From: Levilactobacillus paucivorans | GTDB taxonomy: Bacteria > Bacillota > Bacilli > Lactobacillales > Lactobacillaceae | Assembly (NCBI RefSeq): GCF_001437125.1 | Contig: NZ_JQCA01000038.1 | Location: 1-64,000 of the forward strand | Reading direction: 5' to 3' | Length of the DNA stretch: 64,000 nucleotides | Shown: positions 44,485-54,991 of the stretch, piece by piece | Position numbering within the stretch: the first letter of the stretch is position 1 | Layout of the letters: each line of letters starts with the position of its first letter | Notes under the pieces: generated by a model | The model's input: the letters and a program-made list of their open reading frames with translations, nothing else | What the model was told of the DNA's origin: nothing | The model's database searches: none | Translations under genes and position numbers: made by a program

Positions 44485-44586
44485 TCACTCCTTCATTTCA
44501 TCTCTATTGAACAACTCTACCAGAATCAAGGGATTCCGTCCAGTTATTTCTAAAAGAACCAGCAAACACCTAATACCGCCATTTAG

Positions 44587-45606
44587 TTAGTCGTGATGCG
44601 GCATTTCAATTCCGAGATGTTCATAGCCGGCGGCGGTGACGACTCGCCCGCGAGCCGTTCGTTTCAGATAACCACGTTGTAAGAGATAGGGCTCATACAT
44701 GGCTGCCACGGTCTCCGTCTCCTCACCCACATTGGCTGCCAACGTGCCGAGACCCACTGGGCCCCCGTCGTAGTAGTCAATCATGGTACGCAGTAACTTG
44801 ATATCCGTGCGGTCTAACCCCGCCGAATCCACGCGAAGCAGGTTCAAGGCGTGGTCCACAATTGCCACATCAATCGTCGAGTGGTCGGGCGACACCTCGG
44901 CAAAATCACGAATCCGTTTCAACAAGCGGTTCGCAATCCGCGGCGTGCCTCGGGACCGCAAAGCAATCTCGTGCGCCCCCTCAGTCGCAATCGTGGTATT
45001 AAAGATGGCCGCTGAACGCTGAACAATCTCCTGGAGATCTTCCGTGCGGTAGTAAGCCATGTGTTCCACAATTCCGAAGCGATCTCGCAGTGGCGCCGAC
45101 AAAAGACCGGCCCGTGTCGTTGCCCCAATTAAGGTAAACGGCGGCAGTGGGAAATGCACCGGATGAGCAGTTGGTCCCTGGCCAACCACGATGTCGATAT
45201 AGAAGTCTTCCATTGCCGAGTACAACATTTCCTCGACAATCTTGGGCAACCGGTGAATTTCATCAATAAAGAGAATGTCACCGGGTTGGAGTTCATTTAA
45301 CAAGGCCACCAGATCGCCGGGTTTCTCGATTGCCGGGCCACTGGTCGTCCGAATCTGCACACCCATCTCGTTGGCAATCACCATTGCCATGGTGGTCTTC
45401 CCCAGTCCAGGAGGCCCATACAACAGGACGTGGTCCAATGACTCTTCCCGCTGTTTAGCGGCCTGAATATAGACCCGGAGCTCGTGCTTAATCGGATCCT
45501 GACCGATGTATTGTTGCAGGGTCTGGGGACGGAGAGATTTTTCAATCGAATCTTCCCCCTCGTCGGCGGGTTCCGGTGAGACTAGTCGTTCGTCATCATC
45601 AGCCAT
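44587..45606 (-). CDS. ruvB: Holliday junction branch-migration ATPase RuvB
   Basis: Protein of 339 residues. AAA+ domain: Walker [18 protein letters not shown] (about 62-78), Walker [11 protein letters not shown], sensor 1 [21 protein letters not shown]-terminal winged helix (about 255-335) binds DNA. Two hexamers drive branch migration with RuvA. It lies 21 bases after ruvA and shares its SOS promoter. Confidence 0.96.
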   Translation of the reverse strand: MADDDERLVSPEPADEGEDSIEKSLRPQTLQQYIGQDPIKHELRVYIQAAKQREESLDHVLLYGPPGLGKTTMAMVIANEMGVQIRTTSGPAIEKPGDLVALLNELQPGDILFIDEIHRLPKIVEEMLYSAMEDFYIDIVVGQGPTAHPVHFPLPPFTLIGATTRAGLLSAPLRDRFGIVEHMAYYRTEDLQEIVQRSAAIFNTTIATEGAHEIALRSRGTPRIANRLLKRIRDFAEVSPDHSTIDVAIVDHALNLLRVDSAGLDRTDIKLLRTMIDYYDGGPVGLGTLAANVGEETETVAAMYEPYLLQRGYLKRTARGRVVTAAGYEHLGIEMPHHD

Positions 45607-45627
45607 GTTTGTGGCCTCCTTTCAAGT

Positions 45628-46233
45628 TTATTTGGTCAGTAGGCGTAAGCCCTCACTAAGATAATCGTTGGTATTGGTTGCGGCAAATTGTTTGAGTTTG
45701 GGCGTAATCTTCTTGACTGCCGCGGCGCGATAGCCCAACGCATCCAGGGCCGCTAAGGCGTCGCTAAGCTCTGGACTGACACTGCCATCCCCTGCCACTT
45801 CTGGCGTAAAGAGGTCTTGACTCGCTGGCGAAGCCAGGTCGTCGAGTTTGCCTTGCAAGTCCAAAACAATCTGTCCCGCTGTCTTCTTCCCCACGCCAGG
45901 AAACTTCGTGAGAAAGCTGACATCGTTGGTCCGAATCGCTTGCATCAAGCCTTGGTGGTCGGGATTAGCCAAGATGGCTAAGGCACTCTTCGGTCCGATA
46001 CCATTAACATTAATTAATTTCAAAAATAGTTGTTTTTCATCATAATCGGCGAACCCGTACAGCGTCTGAGCCGAATCGCTCACCGCCTGGTAAACATAAA
46101 CCGTCACGGGGGTGGTCCCCACCTGATAACGGTATGGGTTGGCGGTATTGACCAGGTAGCCAACACCATTCACGTCAATAACCACGTGAGTCGGGGTTAC
46201 CGCCGTAATGGTGCCATGAAGGTATTCATACAT
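45628..46233 (-). CDS. ruvA: Holliday junction DNA helicase subunit RuvA
   Basis: Protein of 201 residues. N-terminal OB fold (MYEYLHGTITAVTPTHVVID), helix-hairpin-helix motifs (NGIGPKSALAIL and FPGVGKKTAGQIVLDLQGKL) in the middle, and a C-terminal domain that contacts RuvB. Binds the four-way junction as a tetramer. RBS AAAGGAGAAG. Behind an SOS box and promoter of its own, downstream of mutL. Confidence 0.95.
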   Translation of the reverse strand: MYEYLHGTITAVTPTHVVIDVNGVGYLVNTANPYRYQVGTTPVTVYVYQAVSDSAQTLYGFADYDEKQLFLKLINVNGIGPKSALAILANPDHQGLMQAIRTNDVSFLTKFPGVGKKTAGQIVLDLQGKLDDLASPASQDLFTPEVAGDGSVSPELSDALAALDALGYRAAAVKKITPKLKQFAATNTNDYLSEGLRLLTK

Positions 46234-46254
46234 GAGGCGTCTCTTCTCCTTTAG

Positions 46255-46268
46255 GAAACATATGTTTG
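46255..46268. promoter_or_regulatory. LexA (SOS) operator of ruvAB
   Basis: CAAACATATGTTTC (minus strand) has a perfect 12-bp palindromic core AAACATATGTTT and fits the LexA consensus with the same one-base change per half as the dinB site. It lies about 8 bases after the -10, covering the expected transcription start. Confidence 0.75.
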
Positions 46269-46276
46269 CTTCTCAA

Positions 46277-46285
46277 ATTGTACCA
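46277..46285 (-). promoter_or_regulatory. Extended -10 promoter of ruvAB
   Basis: TGGTACAAT: an extended -10, 44 bases before the ruvA ATG. Separates ruvAB from mutL transcription and is positioned for LexA control. Confidence 0.55.
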
Positions 46286-46308
46286 CATTGCCGGCAACTT
46301 CGGCAGAG

Positions 46309-48309
46309 TTATTCACCCCAGTCGTCACCACTGTGATGCGGATCTTGGATTCGCTTGAAGAGGCGTTGGAGGTCCTGGTCCGTAAAGTGAACCAGAACCG
46401 GCCGGCCATGGGGACAATTGAAGGGATTCTCAGCAGTTGCCAACTTGACTAATAAGGCTCGGGCCTGCTGATCGTCGAGATGGTGGTTGGCCTTGATGGC
46501 CCGTTTACAACTCATCATGATGGCTGTCTTCTCGCGGAAGGCCGCCACTGAGATCTTCCCATCCTTTAAGACCCAGTCGACCATTTCCTTAATCGTATCT
46601 TCCTCTTGCCCGGCCTTGAACCAGGTTGGGTGTTCATGGACGATGAAACTATTCGGTCCAAACGATTCCAGCCGGATACCGACACTGGCTAAGGTTTCCA
46701 AATGGGCGTTAAGATCCAAAATGTCAGTCGTCGGATAATCCAATACAATCGGGACGAGTAACCGTTGTTCGTCGTCACTAACCTCACCGATCGCCTGACG
46801 GTAGTACTCGTAGTTGACCCGTTCCTGAGCGGCATGTTGGTCGATCAGGTACAGTCCCTCATCAGCCTCCGCCAATAGATAGGTCCCATGAACCTGCCCC
46901 AGGTACCGCAACTTAGGAAAGCGTGGCACATTAGGATCGGGTTCCGGCGCAGTCAACGGTTGACTCGCCACGGATTGTTCCGCTGAACGACTATTACCCA
47001 GTGGTGCTGCCGGTTGTTCCTGTCGATATTTCTCATCAAAAGCCTTCAGATCCGGTGATGCGAAGTCAGAACGCTGGTGAACCACCACCGGTTCGACGGG
47101 CACCTCTTCCGGCGTCTGCAGGGGTTGTGGCCCCTTGTCCGCCGGCGTTGACACCTTTGATTGTGCCGTCTGACTTGGCGGCGTTGGCTCAGCCCGTTCC
47201 ACTGGTGTCGCGGCGGACTCTAACGGATACTTCGTTGAGGCATCATTTAAGGCCATAATCAGTTGGTCTGTGTGATCGTCCTCCCGTTTCTTCTGGGGCA
47301 GTTCCCCATAGGCATCCGGAATCAGATTCTCCCGTGAGAGCCGATCGAAAACGGTCGTTTGAATCAGTTGCATTAACTCCGGTTCCTGGCTGATCCGAAC
47401 CTCCTGTTTCGTAGGGTGAACGTTCACGTCCACTAATAGCGGGTCCATCGTAATGGTCAGAACGGCAATTGGATAGCGCCCCACCATTAGCTTAGAGCCG
47501 TACCCGGCAATGAGGGCCTTGCTCAACTGGAAGTTATGAATGAACCGCCCGTTGAGCAGGATCGAAATGTATTGCCGACTAGCCCGGGTCAATTCCGGTA
47601 GGCTGACGTAACCCGCCACCTTGAAGTCCGGATTGCCACCCTTGATCGCCACCATCTTGCGGGCACTCTGCACGCCATAGATCCCGGCAATCACCTGCTG
47701 GAGATCGCCACGACCCGCGGTTCTCGTGAGCTCTCGACCGTTATGCACCAGCGAAAAGGCAATCTCGGGATAGCTCAGCGCCAACCGATTCACAATATCC
47801 GTAATCCGGGCCAGCTCGGTGGCCGGTGACTTGAGGTATTTTAGCCGTGCCGGGACATTGCCAAAGAGATCTTTGACGGTAACCGTCGTCCCCTTGCGAG
47901 CCGCGGCGGCACGGTGTTCCTGAATAATGCCGCCCACATTGTGAATCATGGTCCCAACCCCACCGGTTGAGGTGGTTAGGGTCACATCGGCGACAGACGC
48001 AATACTAGGCAAAGCTTCGCCTCGGAACCCCAGAGACTTGATACGAAAGAGGTCTCGCCGATCGGTAATCTTACTGGTGGCGTGGCGTTTGAAGGCCATC
48101 TCGGTATCTTCATCCGCAATACCATCCCCATCATCGACGACGCTAATGCGCTGTAACCCGGCCTCTTCCACCGTGATATCAATCTGCGTACTGTGCGCAT
48201 CCACGGCATTTTCTACCAATTCTTTAACCACGGATGCTGGTCGTTCAACCACTTCACCCGCCGCAATCTGATCGGCCAATACCGAAGCCAGTTCATGAAT
48301 CTTAGCCAT
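46309..48309 (-). CDS. mutL: DNA mismatch repair protein MutL
   Basis: Protein of 666 residues. GHKL ATPase domain at about 1-330 with [32 protein letters not shown] and the [10 protein letters not shown] motif. A Pro/Ser/Thr-rich linker follows (about 345-470). The C-terminal endonuclease and dimerisation domain contains [12 protein letters not shown], the metal-binding DQHAx2Ex4E motif of nicking MutL, fitting organisms without MutH. Downstream of mutS by 21 bases. Confidence 0.96.
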   Translation of the reverse strand: MAKIHELASVLADQIAAGEVVERPASVVKELVENAVDAHSTQIDITVEEAGLQRISVVDDGDGIADEDTEMAFKRHATSKITDRRDLFRIKSLGFRGEALPSIASVADVTLTTSTGGVGTMIHNVGGIIQEHRAAAARKGTTVTVKDLFGNVPARLKYLKSPATELARITDIVNRLALSYPEIAFSLVHNGRELTRTAGRGDLQQVIAGIYGVQSARKMVAIKGGNPDFKVAGYVSLPELTRASRQYISILLNGRFIHNFQLSKALIAGYGSKLMVGRYPIAVLTITMDPLLVDVNVHPTKQEVRISQEPELMQLIQTTVFDRLSRENLIPDAYGELPQKKREDDHTDQLIMALNDASTKYPLESAATPVERAEPTPPSQTAQSKVSTPADKGPQPLQTPEEVPVEPVVVHQRSDFASPDLKAFDEKYRQEQPAAPLGNSRSAEQSVASQPLTAPEPDPNVPRFPKLRYLGQVHGTYLLAEADEGLYLIDQHAAQERVNYEYYRQAIGEVSDDEQRLLVPIVLDYPTTDILDLNAHLETLASVGIRLESFGPNSFIVHEHPTWFKAGQEEDTIKEMVDWVLKDGKISVAAFREKTAIMMSCKRAIKANHHLDDQQARALLVKLATAENPFNCPHGRPVLVHFTDQDLQRLFKRIQDPHHSGDDWGE

Positions 48310-48330
48310 TAGCGTTCCTTCCTTTCATCT

Positions 48331-50985
48331 CTATTTTGAGAGTTTTTGTTGCCATTTATAGACCTGACTCATGACGTCCATCGGGGTCATTCCCATCAGG
48401 TTCAAGTGACTGAGTTGATCAATCACCTTAGCCTGCGCTGGCGTGACCTCGGGTTCGTCCGTAAAGAGTGAGAGTTGCTGATCATCCCCATCAATTGGCT
48501 CTGGTTCAGTGGTTTTCTCACTGGTAGACGGCGCACTAACTGACGTTGATTCCTGCGGCGTTTCTTCCGTCGCACTGTCGGCTACTGGCGTGGCCACAAC
48601 CGGCTTTTCCGCCGCGGATTCTTCCAGATCAGTTAAAATGACATCCGCGCGTTTCAAAAGCTGTTCGGGCATTCCCGCCAGCTTAGCCACGTGAATCCCA
48701 TAGGATTTGTCGGCCGGACCTGGTTGCATTTGATGTAAGAAGACCAGATCGCCGTCTTGTTCGACGGCCCCGACGTGAACGTTGCGCAGCTGTTTCAAGG
48801 AGTCTTCCAGTGCCGTTAATTCATGATAATGGGTTGAGAACAACGTCTTGGCATGGACGCGGTTGTGAACGTATTCGATAATTGCCTGGGCCAAGGCCAT
48901 CCCATCATAGGTCGCGGTCCCCCGGCCAATCTCATCGAAGAGAATGAGGCTGTTAGCTGTGGCGTGACTCAGGGCCCGGTTGGCTTCCTGCATTTCCACC
49001 ATGAAGGTACTCTGCCCGGAGATTAAGTCATCGGCAGCGCCAATTCGCGTGAAGATTTGGTCGAAGATTGGCATCTGAGCGGCCTCGGCCGGAACGAAAC
49101 ACCCCATCTGGGCCATGATAACCGTGAGGGCTAACTGCCGCATGTAGGTACTCTTCCCTGACATATTGGGCCCGGTGATGAGGAGAATGTTCGTTTCGTC
49201 GTTCATGCGAACGTCGTTAGGCACATAGGATTGGCGACCTAAGACCTTCTCAACCACTGGATGCCGACCTTGCTTGATCTCGAGATCATGGCCGGTGACC
49301 AGTTCTGGCTTCACAAAGTGATAATCCTCACTGACCACGGCAAAACTCTGAAGAACGTCCAAACTAGCAATGATGGCCGCCAGTTTTTGGAGTCGCTTGA
49401 TGGCCTGCTTAACGGTCTCCCGTAAGTTGGCAAAGAGCTGGTATTCTAAGGCCACGGACTTTTCTTCGGCCTCTAAGATTAGGCTTTCTTTTTCCTTTAA
49501 TTCTGGTGTTGAGAACCGTTCGGCATTCGCTAACGTTTGCTTGCGTTCATAGCGATCCGTGGGGAGCTTGCTGAGGTTAACCTTCGTGACCTCGATGTAG
49601 TAGCCGAAGACGTGATTATAGCCAATCTTGAGGTTGTTAATCCCAGTCACTTCGCGTTCGTGAGCTTCCAGTTCGGCCAACCAATTCTTGCCGTGCCGCA
49701 TGGCGTCGCGGTACTGGTCTAGCTGGTCATTGTAGCCGTCGCGAATCACGCCCCCGTCCGTGACGGACAGCGGCGGTTCGGGCACGATTGCCGCACGAAT
49801 GGCTGCAGCCACATCTTCGACGGGATCCAAGTGTTTTAAGGTTTCATTGAAGACACTCTCGCCCAGATCCGCAATCGTGTGTTCAATCTGTGGCACCTGC
49901 TCTAGGGACGTCTGAAGTTGAATCAGATCGCGTCCATTGACACTCCCAAAGGCAACGCGTCCAGCCAATCGTTCCAGGTCATAGACCTTGACCAACTCGG
50001 CTTGGAGGTTGCTTCGTTCAAAGTAATGGTCTAGGAGCACCCCGACCTTGGCCTGACGAGTCTCGATGGCTTTCCGGTCGATCAGTGGCCGATCCAGCCA
50101 CTGCTTGAGGAGTCGGCCCCCCATAGCCGTCTTGGTTTCATCCAGTAACCAGAGCAAGGTTCCGGACTTCTTCTTAGTCCGCAAGTTCTGGGTAATTTCG
50201 AGGTTGGTCTGTGACGAATGATCCATCTTCAAAAATGACGCCGGTTGATAGGCCACCGCCCGTTGTAAATGCGCCAGGCTTCGCTTCTGGGTCACCGTGA
50301 CGTAGGTGACTAACACGGCCACAACTCGCTGGAGTGGGGCCGTCTTTAAGTCCTGCTGAACATAACTGAGTTCGGCACTCTCTTGGACCTCAAACTGCTT
50401 AGAAATCATCATCCCTAACTGCTTCAACCGGGCACGTAACGCCTCTGGCACCGTCTCATCGACCACAACTTCTTTGGTCTGCAAGCCCATGAGTTCATTG
50501 ACCACGGCATCGTCGCCCTGAATTTCGGCGGCCTTGAGTTCCCCGGTCGACAGATCGGTATAGGCTAGGCCGAAGTTTCCCGGACTGGTGAGGGTCAGTG
50601 CTGTCAGATAGTTGTTTCGTTTAGCCCCAGCGGCACCGGTATCGGTCTGGGTCCCCGGTGTGACCAGCTGAATGACCTCCCGTTTTACCATGCCCTTGGC
50701 TAACTTGGGATCTTCCATCTGCTCACAGATGGCGACCTTGTAGCCTTGGTCCACGAGAATGTCGATATAGCTCTGAACCGCCCTATGAGGTACCCCACAC
50801 ATCGGGATCGGGTTCTTGGCACTGTGACTTCTAGTCGTCAGGGTCAGCTCTAAGATCTGAGACCCCTTCACCGCATCCTCATTGAACATTTCATAAAAGT
50901 CCCCGAGCCGATAAAATAGAAAGGCATCTGGGTACTGATCTTTAATTTTCTGATATTGGGCCATCATGGGCGTCGTTTTCGTCAT
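48331..50985 (-). CDS. mutS: DNA mismatch repair protein MutS
   Basis: Protein of 884 residues. N-terminal mismatch recognition with LGDFYEMF (Phe-Tyr-Glu, near residue 28-35), connector, lever, clamp and ATPase. Walker [11 protein letters not shown] (about 618-627), then FMVEMQEAN and [17 protein letters not shown] Ser/Thr/Glu-rich linker at about 805-845 precedes a short C-terminal helical part. It recognises mismatches and recruits MutL. Same strand and 27 bases after ymdB. Confidence 0.97.
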   Translation of the reverse strand: MTKTTPMMAQYQKIKDQYPDAFLFYRLGDFYEMFNEDAVKGSQILELTLTTRSHSAKNPIPMCGVPHRAVQSYIDILVDQGYKVAICEQMEDPKLAKGMVKREVIQLVTPGTQTDTGAAGAKRNNYLTALTLTSPGNFGLAYTDLSTGELKAAEIQGDDAVVNELMGLQTKEVVVDETVPEALRARLKQLGMMISKQFEVQESAELSYVQQDLKTAPLQRVVAVLVTYVTVTQKRSLAHLQRAVAYQPASFLKMDHSSQTNLEITQNLRTKKKSGTLLWLLDETKTAMGGRLLKQWLDRPLIDRKAIETRQAKVGVLLDHYFERSNLQAELVKVYDLERLAGRVAFGSVNGRDLIQLQTSLEQVPQIEHTIADLGESVFNETLKHLDPVEDVAAAIRAAIVPEPPLSVTDGGVIRDGYNDQLDQYRDAMRHGKNWLAELEAHEREVTGINNLKIGYNHVFGYYIEVTKVNLSKLPTDRYERKQTLANAERFSTPELKEKESLILEAEEKSVALEYQLFANLRETVKQAIKRLQKLAAIIASLDVLQSFAVVSEDYHFVKPELVTGHDLEIKQGRHPVVEKVLGRQSYVPNDVRMNDETNILLITGPNMSGKSTYMRQLALTVIMAQMGCFVPAEAAQMPIFDQIFTRIGAADDLISGQSTFMVEMQEANRALSHATANSLILFDEIGRGTATYDGMALAQAIIEYVHNRVHAKTLFSTHYHELTALEDSLKQLRNVHVGAVEQDGDLVFLHQMQPGPADKSYGIHVAKLAGMPEQLLKRADVILTDLEESAAEKPVVATPVADSATEETPQESTSVSAPSTSEKTTEPEPIDGDDQQLSLFTDEPEVTPAQAKVIDQLSHLNLMGMTPMDVMSQVYKWQQKLSK

Positions 50986-51012
50986 GAAAATTGGTTCATC
51001 CTTTCAGTAACT

Positions 51013-51810
51013 CTAGCTTTGGTACGGGTGTTGCGGGCTGATTAAGATCGGCCGAATGCGTGAGGCATGGCCCGTCTTATCGTTTAAGTCAATGACACAA
51101 CCGGATAAGAGTCCCGCCCCTTTTTCTTGAACGGTATAGCGCGTTGGCCGTTGGTTTTCAAAGCGTTCGATCACACTGTCGGCCTGCATCCCGAGGACAC
51201 TGTCGGCGGGACCAGTCATCCCAACTTCCGTCAAGAAGGCCGTCCCGTGTTTCAACACTTGGGCATCACTGGTCTGAACGTGGGTATGGGTCCCAACGAC
51301 TGCGGAAAGCTGACCGTCATAACGCATGGCGAAGGCCCGCTTCTCACTCGTTGTCTCAGCATGGAAGTCGACAAAGACAAAGTCGGTATCCAATTCCGGC
51401 AGGAGATCCTTCATCGTCGCAAAGGGGTCATCCATGGGGTTCATGAAGACGCGCCCCTGCATGTTGACCACCGCTAAGACTTGTTGGTTAACCTTTACCT
51501 TCGTCCAACCTTGGCCTGGTGTGTTCTCACCAGGAAAGTTAGCGGGCCGCACCAGGCGATTGGCACCCCCAATAAAGTCGTAGAGTTCGGCGTTATCCCA
51601 CGTATGGTTTCCCATAGTGACCACGTCGGCCCCATCCTTCAGCAGTTGCTTGTAAATACTTTGACTGATACCACGGCCAACTGGGGTTGAATTTTCCCCA
51701 TTGACGATGGTGACTTGGGGCTTTAAGTCCCGTTTTAATTGCGGCAGGTACTCGTGAATCATGTCCACACCGATATTTCCAACAACATCACCAACAAAAA
51801 GAATACGCAT
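51013..51810 (-). CDS. ymdB: YmdB family metallophosphoesterase (TIGR00282)
   Basis: Protein of 265 residues. ILFVGDVVGNIG (residues 3-14), VNGENST, TMGNHTWD, VDFHAETTSEK and VVGTHTHVQT are the dimetal site of the YmdB family. Bacillus YmdB hydrolyses cyclic AMP in vitro and affects sporulation and biofilm choice; in lactobacilli its role is unknown. The rny-ymdB neighbourhood is conserved across Firmicutes, here followed by mutS. It is preceded by a 222-base gap with stable hairpins. Confidence 0.9.
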   Translation of the reverse strand: MRILFVGDVVGNIGVDMIHEYLPQLKRDLKPQVTIVNGENSTPVGRGISQSIYKQLLKDGADVVTMGNHTWDNAELYDFIGGANRLVRPANFPGENTPGQGWTKVKVNQQVLAVVNMQGRVFMNPMDDPFATMKDLLPELDTDFVFVDFHAETTSEKRAFAMRYDGQLSAVVGTHTHVQTSDAQVLKHGTAFLTEVGMTGPADSVLGMQADSVIERFENQRPTRYTVQEKGAGLLSGCVIDLNDKTGHASRIRPILISPQHPYQS

Positions 51811-51828
51811 CTTCGTTCCCCTATCTGT

Positions 51829-51932
51829 GACCCCTAATGGGTCCTCGTTGATCGCTCTTACTCGATCATTTTTTCAGTTGATTCAATCGGTTTGAACCGC
51901 TTAGCTGGCATAGCCAGGCACGATTCAAGCCG
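51829..51932 (-). promoter_or_regulatory. Structured leader before ymdB with three hairpins
   Basis: On the minus strand the gap holds CGGCTTGAA/TTCAAACCG (51888-51932, one G-T), inside which CTGGC-tat-GCCAG forms a tight hairpin (51905-51917). Two more follow: GATCG/CGATC (51850-51867) and GACCC/GGGTC (51829-51843), just upstream of the start. There is no coding frame. Transcription could come from read-through of rny or a promoter not clearly seen. Confidence 0.5.
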
Positions 51933-51994
51933 CTTCATTCAATTCTGTCAATTGCATACGGTCTATTTTACCATGGATTAACCCTTAATGACGT

Positions 51995-52025
51995 AAAAAA
52001 GCTAGGACCACAATTGGCCTAGCTT
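51995..52025 (-). terminator. Terminator of rny
   Basis: AAGCTAGG and CCTAGCTT pair with CCA/TGG inside, followed by T6 on the minus strand. Confidence 0.88.
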
Positions 52026-52032
52026 CTCTGAC

Positions 52033-53604
52033 TTATTTCGCATATTCAACTGACCGGACTTCCCGGATGACGGAAACTTTGACGTGACCTGGATAATCCA
52101 AGTCGCCTTCAATTTGCTTCTTGATGTCTCGTGCCAAGACAACGGCATCCGTATCGGAAATCTTCTCTGGCCGCACGATGACGCGAACTTCACGCCCCGC
52201 TTGAATGGCAAAGCTATGATCCACACCGTCAAATGCATTGGCGATGGTTTCCAGCTTGTCTAAACGGTGAATGTAGCTCTCTAATGTGTCTGAGCGTGCG
52301 CCTGGCCGGGTAGCCGAGATAATGTCGGCAGTCCCTACCAGTTCCGCAATAACAGATTGCGAAGCCGTTCCGTCTGCTTGAGCGGCAATGGCATTCACAA
52401 CGACGGAACTCTCGCGATATTTCTTCGCCAGTTCCATCCCCGTTGTGATGTACGAATTGTCATCCTCGTGTTCCGCAGCACGGCCAATATCATGTAATAA
52501 TCCTGCACGTTTTGCTAACGTGACATCCTCACCTAATTCAGCAGCCAATACCCCAGTGATCTTGGCAACCTCGACTGAATGGGCCAAAGCATTCTGCCCA
52601 TGAGAAATTCGGAAATTCAAGCGGCCAACTGCTTTGACCAATTCGGGATGCATCGAGTGAATCCCGAGATCAAAGGTCGTTTGCTCACCAATCTCCCGGA
52701 CACGTTCGTCCAGTTCTTTCTTGGCTTTTGCCACCATTTCCTCGATCCGAGCCGGATGAATCCGACCGTCTTGAATCAATTTCTCCAATGCAATCTTGGC
52801 AACTTCTCGCCGTAAGGGGTCAAAGCCACTCAAGACGACTGCTTCCGGCGTATCATCGATAATTAAATCAATCCCGGTCAATGTTTCCAGAGTCCGAATG
52901 TTCCGTCCTTCACGACCAATAATTCGGCCCTTCATGTCGTCATTAGGCAACGTCACAACGGTAATCGTCGTTTCCGTTACCATATCAGCGGCACTCCGTT
53001 GAATGGCAGAGACAATCAAGTCCTTGGCATTAGCCTGGGCCGTCTTACGAGCCGTCTCTTCGCTTTCTTGAATCATTTTTGCCCGTTCCCCGGCCAGAGA
53101 GGTCTTGGCCTCTGAGATGATCAGGTCGCGCGCATCTTCCTGGGATAACGCCGCAACGGTTTCAACCGCTGCCTGTCGTTTTTCAATCAGTGAGTCTGCC
53201 TGTTGCTGTTTCTTCGCTAAATTCTGTTCTTCAGCACTGAGCTTCTTGTCTCGGCGATTCAAGGAGTTCTCACGCTTTTCCAGAGAGTTATCTTTCCGGT
53301 CCAGTGACTCTTCTCGTTGAATCAAACGGTCCTCTTGCTTCTGAACTTCGGCACGACGTTCTTTCAGCTCGGTTTCGACTTCCGCCCGATACTTGTGGCT
53401 GTCTTCTTTGGCCTCTAACAAGGCCTCTTTAGTAGCCGTCTCAGCTTGCTTCTGCGCTTCCGCTAACACACCTTTTGCAGTGTACTTAGCGGCATCTAGC
53501 TTGCGTTCATGGACAGATTTACGATAATAATACCCGCCCACAACACCAACAACGATAGCGATGATTGCGAGGATTATAGTTGGAACAGTCATGATTCCAC
53601 TCAT
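52033..53604 (-). CDS. rny: Ribonuclease Y
   Basis: Protein of 523 residues. N-terminal transmembrane helix (about 5-25), then a long coiled coil (about 30-200). KH domain at about 210-290 with [16 protein letters not shown]. The HD domain (about 330-430) has HSVEVAKI and [16 protein letters not shown]. It is the membrane-bound endoribonuclease that starts mRNA decay in Firmicutes. ATG behind GGAGG at seven bases. It has its own promoter and terminator. Confidence 0.96.
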   Translation of the reverse strand: MSGIMTVPTIILAIIAIVVGVVGGYYYRKSVHERKLDAAKYTAKGVLAEAQKQAETATKEALLEAKEDSHKYRAEVETELKERRAEVQKQEDRLIQREESLDRKDNSLEKRENSLNRRDKKLSAEEQNLAKKQQQADSLIEKRQAAVETVAALSQEDARDLIISEAKTSLAGERAKMIQESEETARKTAQANAKDLIVSAIQRSAADMVTETTITVVTLPNDDMKGRIIGREGRNIRTLETLTGIDLIIDDTPEAVVLSGFDPLRREVAKIALEKLIQDGRIHPARIEEMVAKAKKELDERVREIGEQTTFDLGIHSMHPELVKAVGRLNFRISHGQNALAHSVEVAKITGVLAAELGEDVTLAKRAGLLHDIGRAAEHEDDNSYITTGMELAKKYRESSVVVNAIAAQADGTASQSVIAELVGTADIISATRPGARSDTLESYIHRLDKLETIANAFDGVDHSFAIQAGREVRVIVRPEKISDTDAVVLARDIKKQIEGDLDYPGHVKVSVIREVRSVEYAK

Positions 53605-53686
53605 GATTCCACCTCCGCATCATCAAAAATGACTAATTTAAAATCAGACTTTTCAAGATGTTGTTATGATTACTGACACAACCTCA

Positions 53687-53715
53687 ATTTTAATGGTTGC
53701 CGTGAACGCTGTCAA
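53687..53715 (-). promoter_or_regulatory. Promoter of rny
   Basis: TTGACA (53710-53715) and TAAAAT (53687-53692), 17-base spacing, 83 bases before the ATG. Confidence 0.75.
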
Positions 53716-53738
53716 CTAAACTCATTGATTGGGAACAC

Positions 53739-53772
53739 AAAAAATCACGCTGGCGTCTCTGCACCAGCGTGA
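53739..53772 (-). terminator. Terminator of recA
   Basis: TCACGCTGG and CCAGCGTGA form a 9-bp stem with a 10-base loop, followed by T6 on the minus strand. Confidence 0.88.
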
Positions 53773-53783
53773 ACGGTTAATCC

Positions 53784-54899
53784 CTACTTGCCTTGTGGCT
53801 TGTCGGGCGTTAATTCAATTTGTTGTGACCCTTTCTTGGACGATGTCTTGCCATCCTTAGAGGCCTTTTGATCTTTGTCTTTAGCCGGTGTCTCTGGTTC
53901 GTCACCATCAACACTAACACCGTAGGCCTTACGTACCCGGGTATTAATTTCGGCCATCATGTCGGCGTGGTCAGCCAGGTATTGCTTGGCGTTTTCACGT
54001 CCTTGACCAATCCGGTCTTCGCCATAAGAGTACCAAGACCCGCTCTTATCCACGATATCCTTCTCAACCGCCATGTCCAAGAGTTCCCCAGTTTGTGAGA
54101 TCCCTTGGCCATACATGATGTCGACTTCGGCCCGTTTGAATGGTGAAGCCACCTTGTTCTTCACAACCTTGATCCGCGTCCGGTTACCGATGACATCGGT
54201 CCCGTCCTTGATCTGTTCAGCACGCCGAACTTCCAAACGTACCGTGGCGTAGAACTTCAAAGCCCGTCCACCAGGCGTAGTTTCAGGGTTACCAAACATA
54301 ACCCCAACCTTTTCACGAATTTGGTTAATGAAGAGTGCAATCGTCTTCGTCTTGTTAATGGAACCAGACAGCTTACGAAGCGCTTGAGACATCATCCGGG
54401 CTTGTAGACCCACGTGAGCGTCTCCCATTTCCCCTTCGATTTCGGCACGTGGCACCAAGGCTGCGACAGAGTCGACAACCACGATATCCACGGCACCACT
54501 GGAGATCAAGGCATCGGCAATTTCCAACCCTTGTTCACCAGTATCTGGTTGTGAGAGCAGCAGGCTATCGATATCAACACCTAGGGCCGTTGCATAAGCA
54601 GGGTCCAAGGCATTTTCAGCATCGATATAAGCCGCGGTACCCCCGCGTTTTTGGACCTCGGCAACGGCGTGTAATGCCACCGTCGTTTTACCGGAAGATT
54701 CAGGTCCATAAATTTCAACGATTCGGCCACGAGGATATCCCCCGACACCTAAGGCCACGTCCAGGGCTAACGATCCAGAAGGCACGGTTTCCACCTGCAT
54801 GTTCGTATTGTCCCCTAGCCGCATGATGGACCCTTTACCAAAGTCTTTTTCAATTTTCTTCAGCGCTTTATCCAGCGCCGCTTGTCGTTCGTCAGCCAT
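53784..54899 (-). CDS. recA: Recombinase RecA
   Basis: Protein of 371 residues from the ATG at 54899 behind AAGGAGG; an in-frame start nearer the promoter is not supported. Walker [10 protein letters not shown] (about 65-73), core [15 protein letters not shown] and [14 protein letters not shown]2 loop region [17 protein letters not shown]. The C-terminal tail is acidic/Lys-rich. Strand exchange and LexA co-protease, central to the SOS regulon. Behind a LexA operator and downstream of cinA. Confidence 0.98.
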   Translation of the reverse strand: MADERQAALDKALKKIEKDFGKGSIMRLGDNTNMQVETVPSGSLALDVALGVGGYPRGRIVEIYGPESSGKTTVALHAVAEVQKRGGTAAYIDAENALDPAYATALGVDIDSLLLSQPDTGEQGLEIADALISSGAVDIVVVDSVAALVPRAEIEGEMGDAHVGLQARMMSQALRKLSGSINKTKTIALFINQIREKVGVMFGNPETTPGGRALKFYATVRLEVRRAEQIKDGTDVIGNRTRIKVVKNKVASPFKRAEVDIMYGQGISQTGELLDMAVEKDIVDKSGSWYSYGEDRIGQGRENAKQYLADHADMMAEINTRVRKAYGVSVDGDEPETPAKDKDQKASKDGKTSSKKGSQQIELTPDKPQGK

Positions 54900-54934
54900 T
54901 TGAATCCTCCTTGAGTGCTTCATATTCTAGTAAC

Positions 54935-54963
54935 ACTATACCGGCTTCAATCTAAAATTGCAA
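54935..54963 (-). promoter_or_regulatory. Promoter of recA
   Basis: TTGCAA (54958-54963) and TATAGT (54935-54940), 17-base spacing, 35 bases before the ATG. Confidence 0.7.
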
Positions 54964-54972
54964 GCAAAAACA

Positions 54973-54984
54973 GAACAAAAGTTC
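54973..54984. promoter_or_regulatory. LexA (SOS) operator of recA
   Basis: GAACAAAAGTTC keeps both GAAC and GTTC half-sites with a 4-base centre, matching the Gram-positive LexA consensus. It lies 9 bases upstream of the -35 and just after the cinA stop. Confidence 0.75.
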
Positions 54985-54991
54985 CCCTAAT

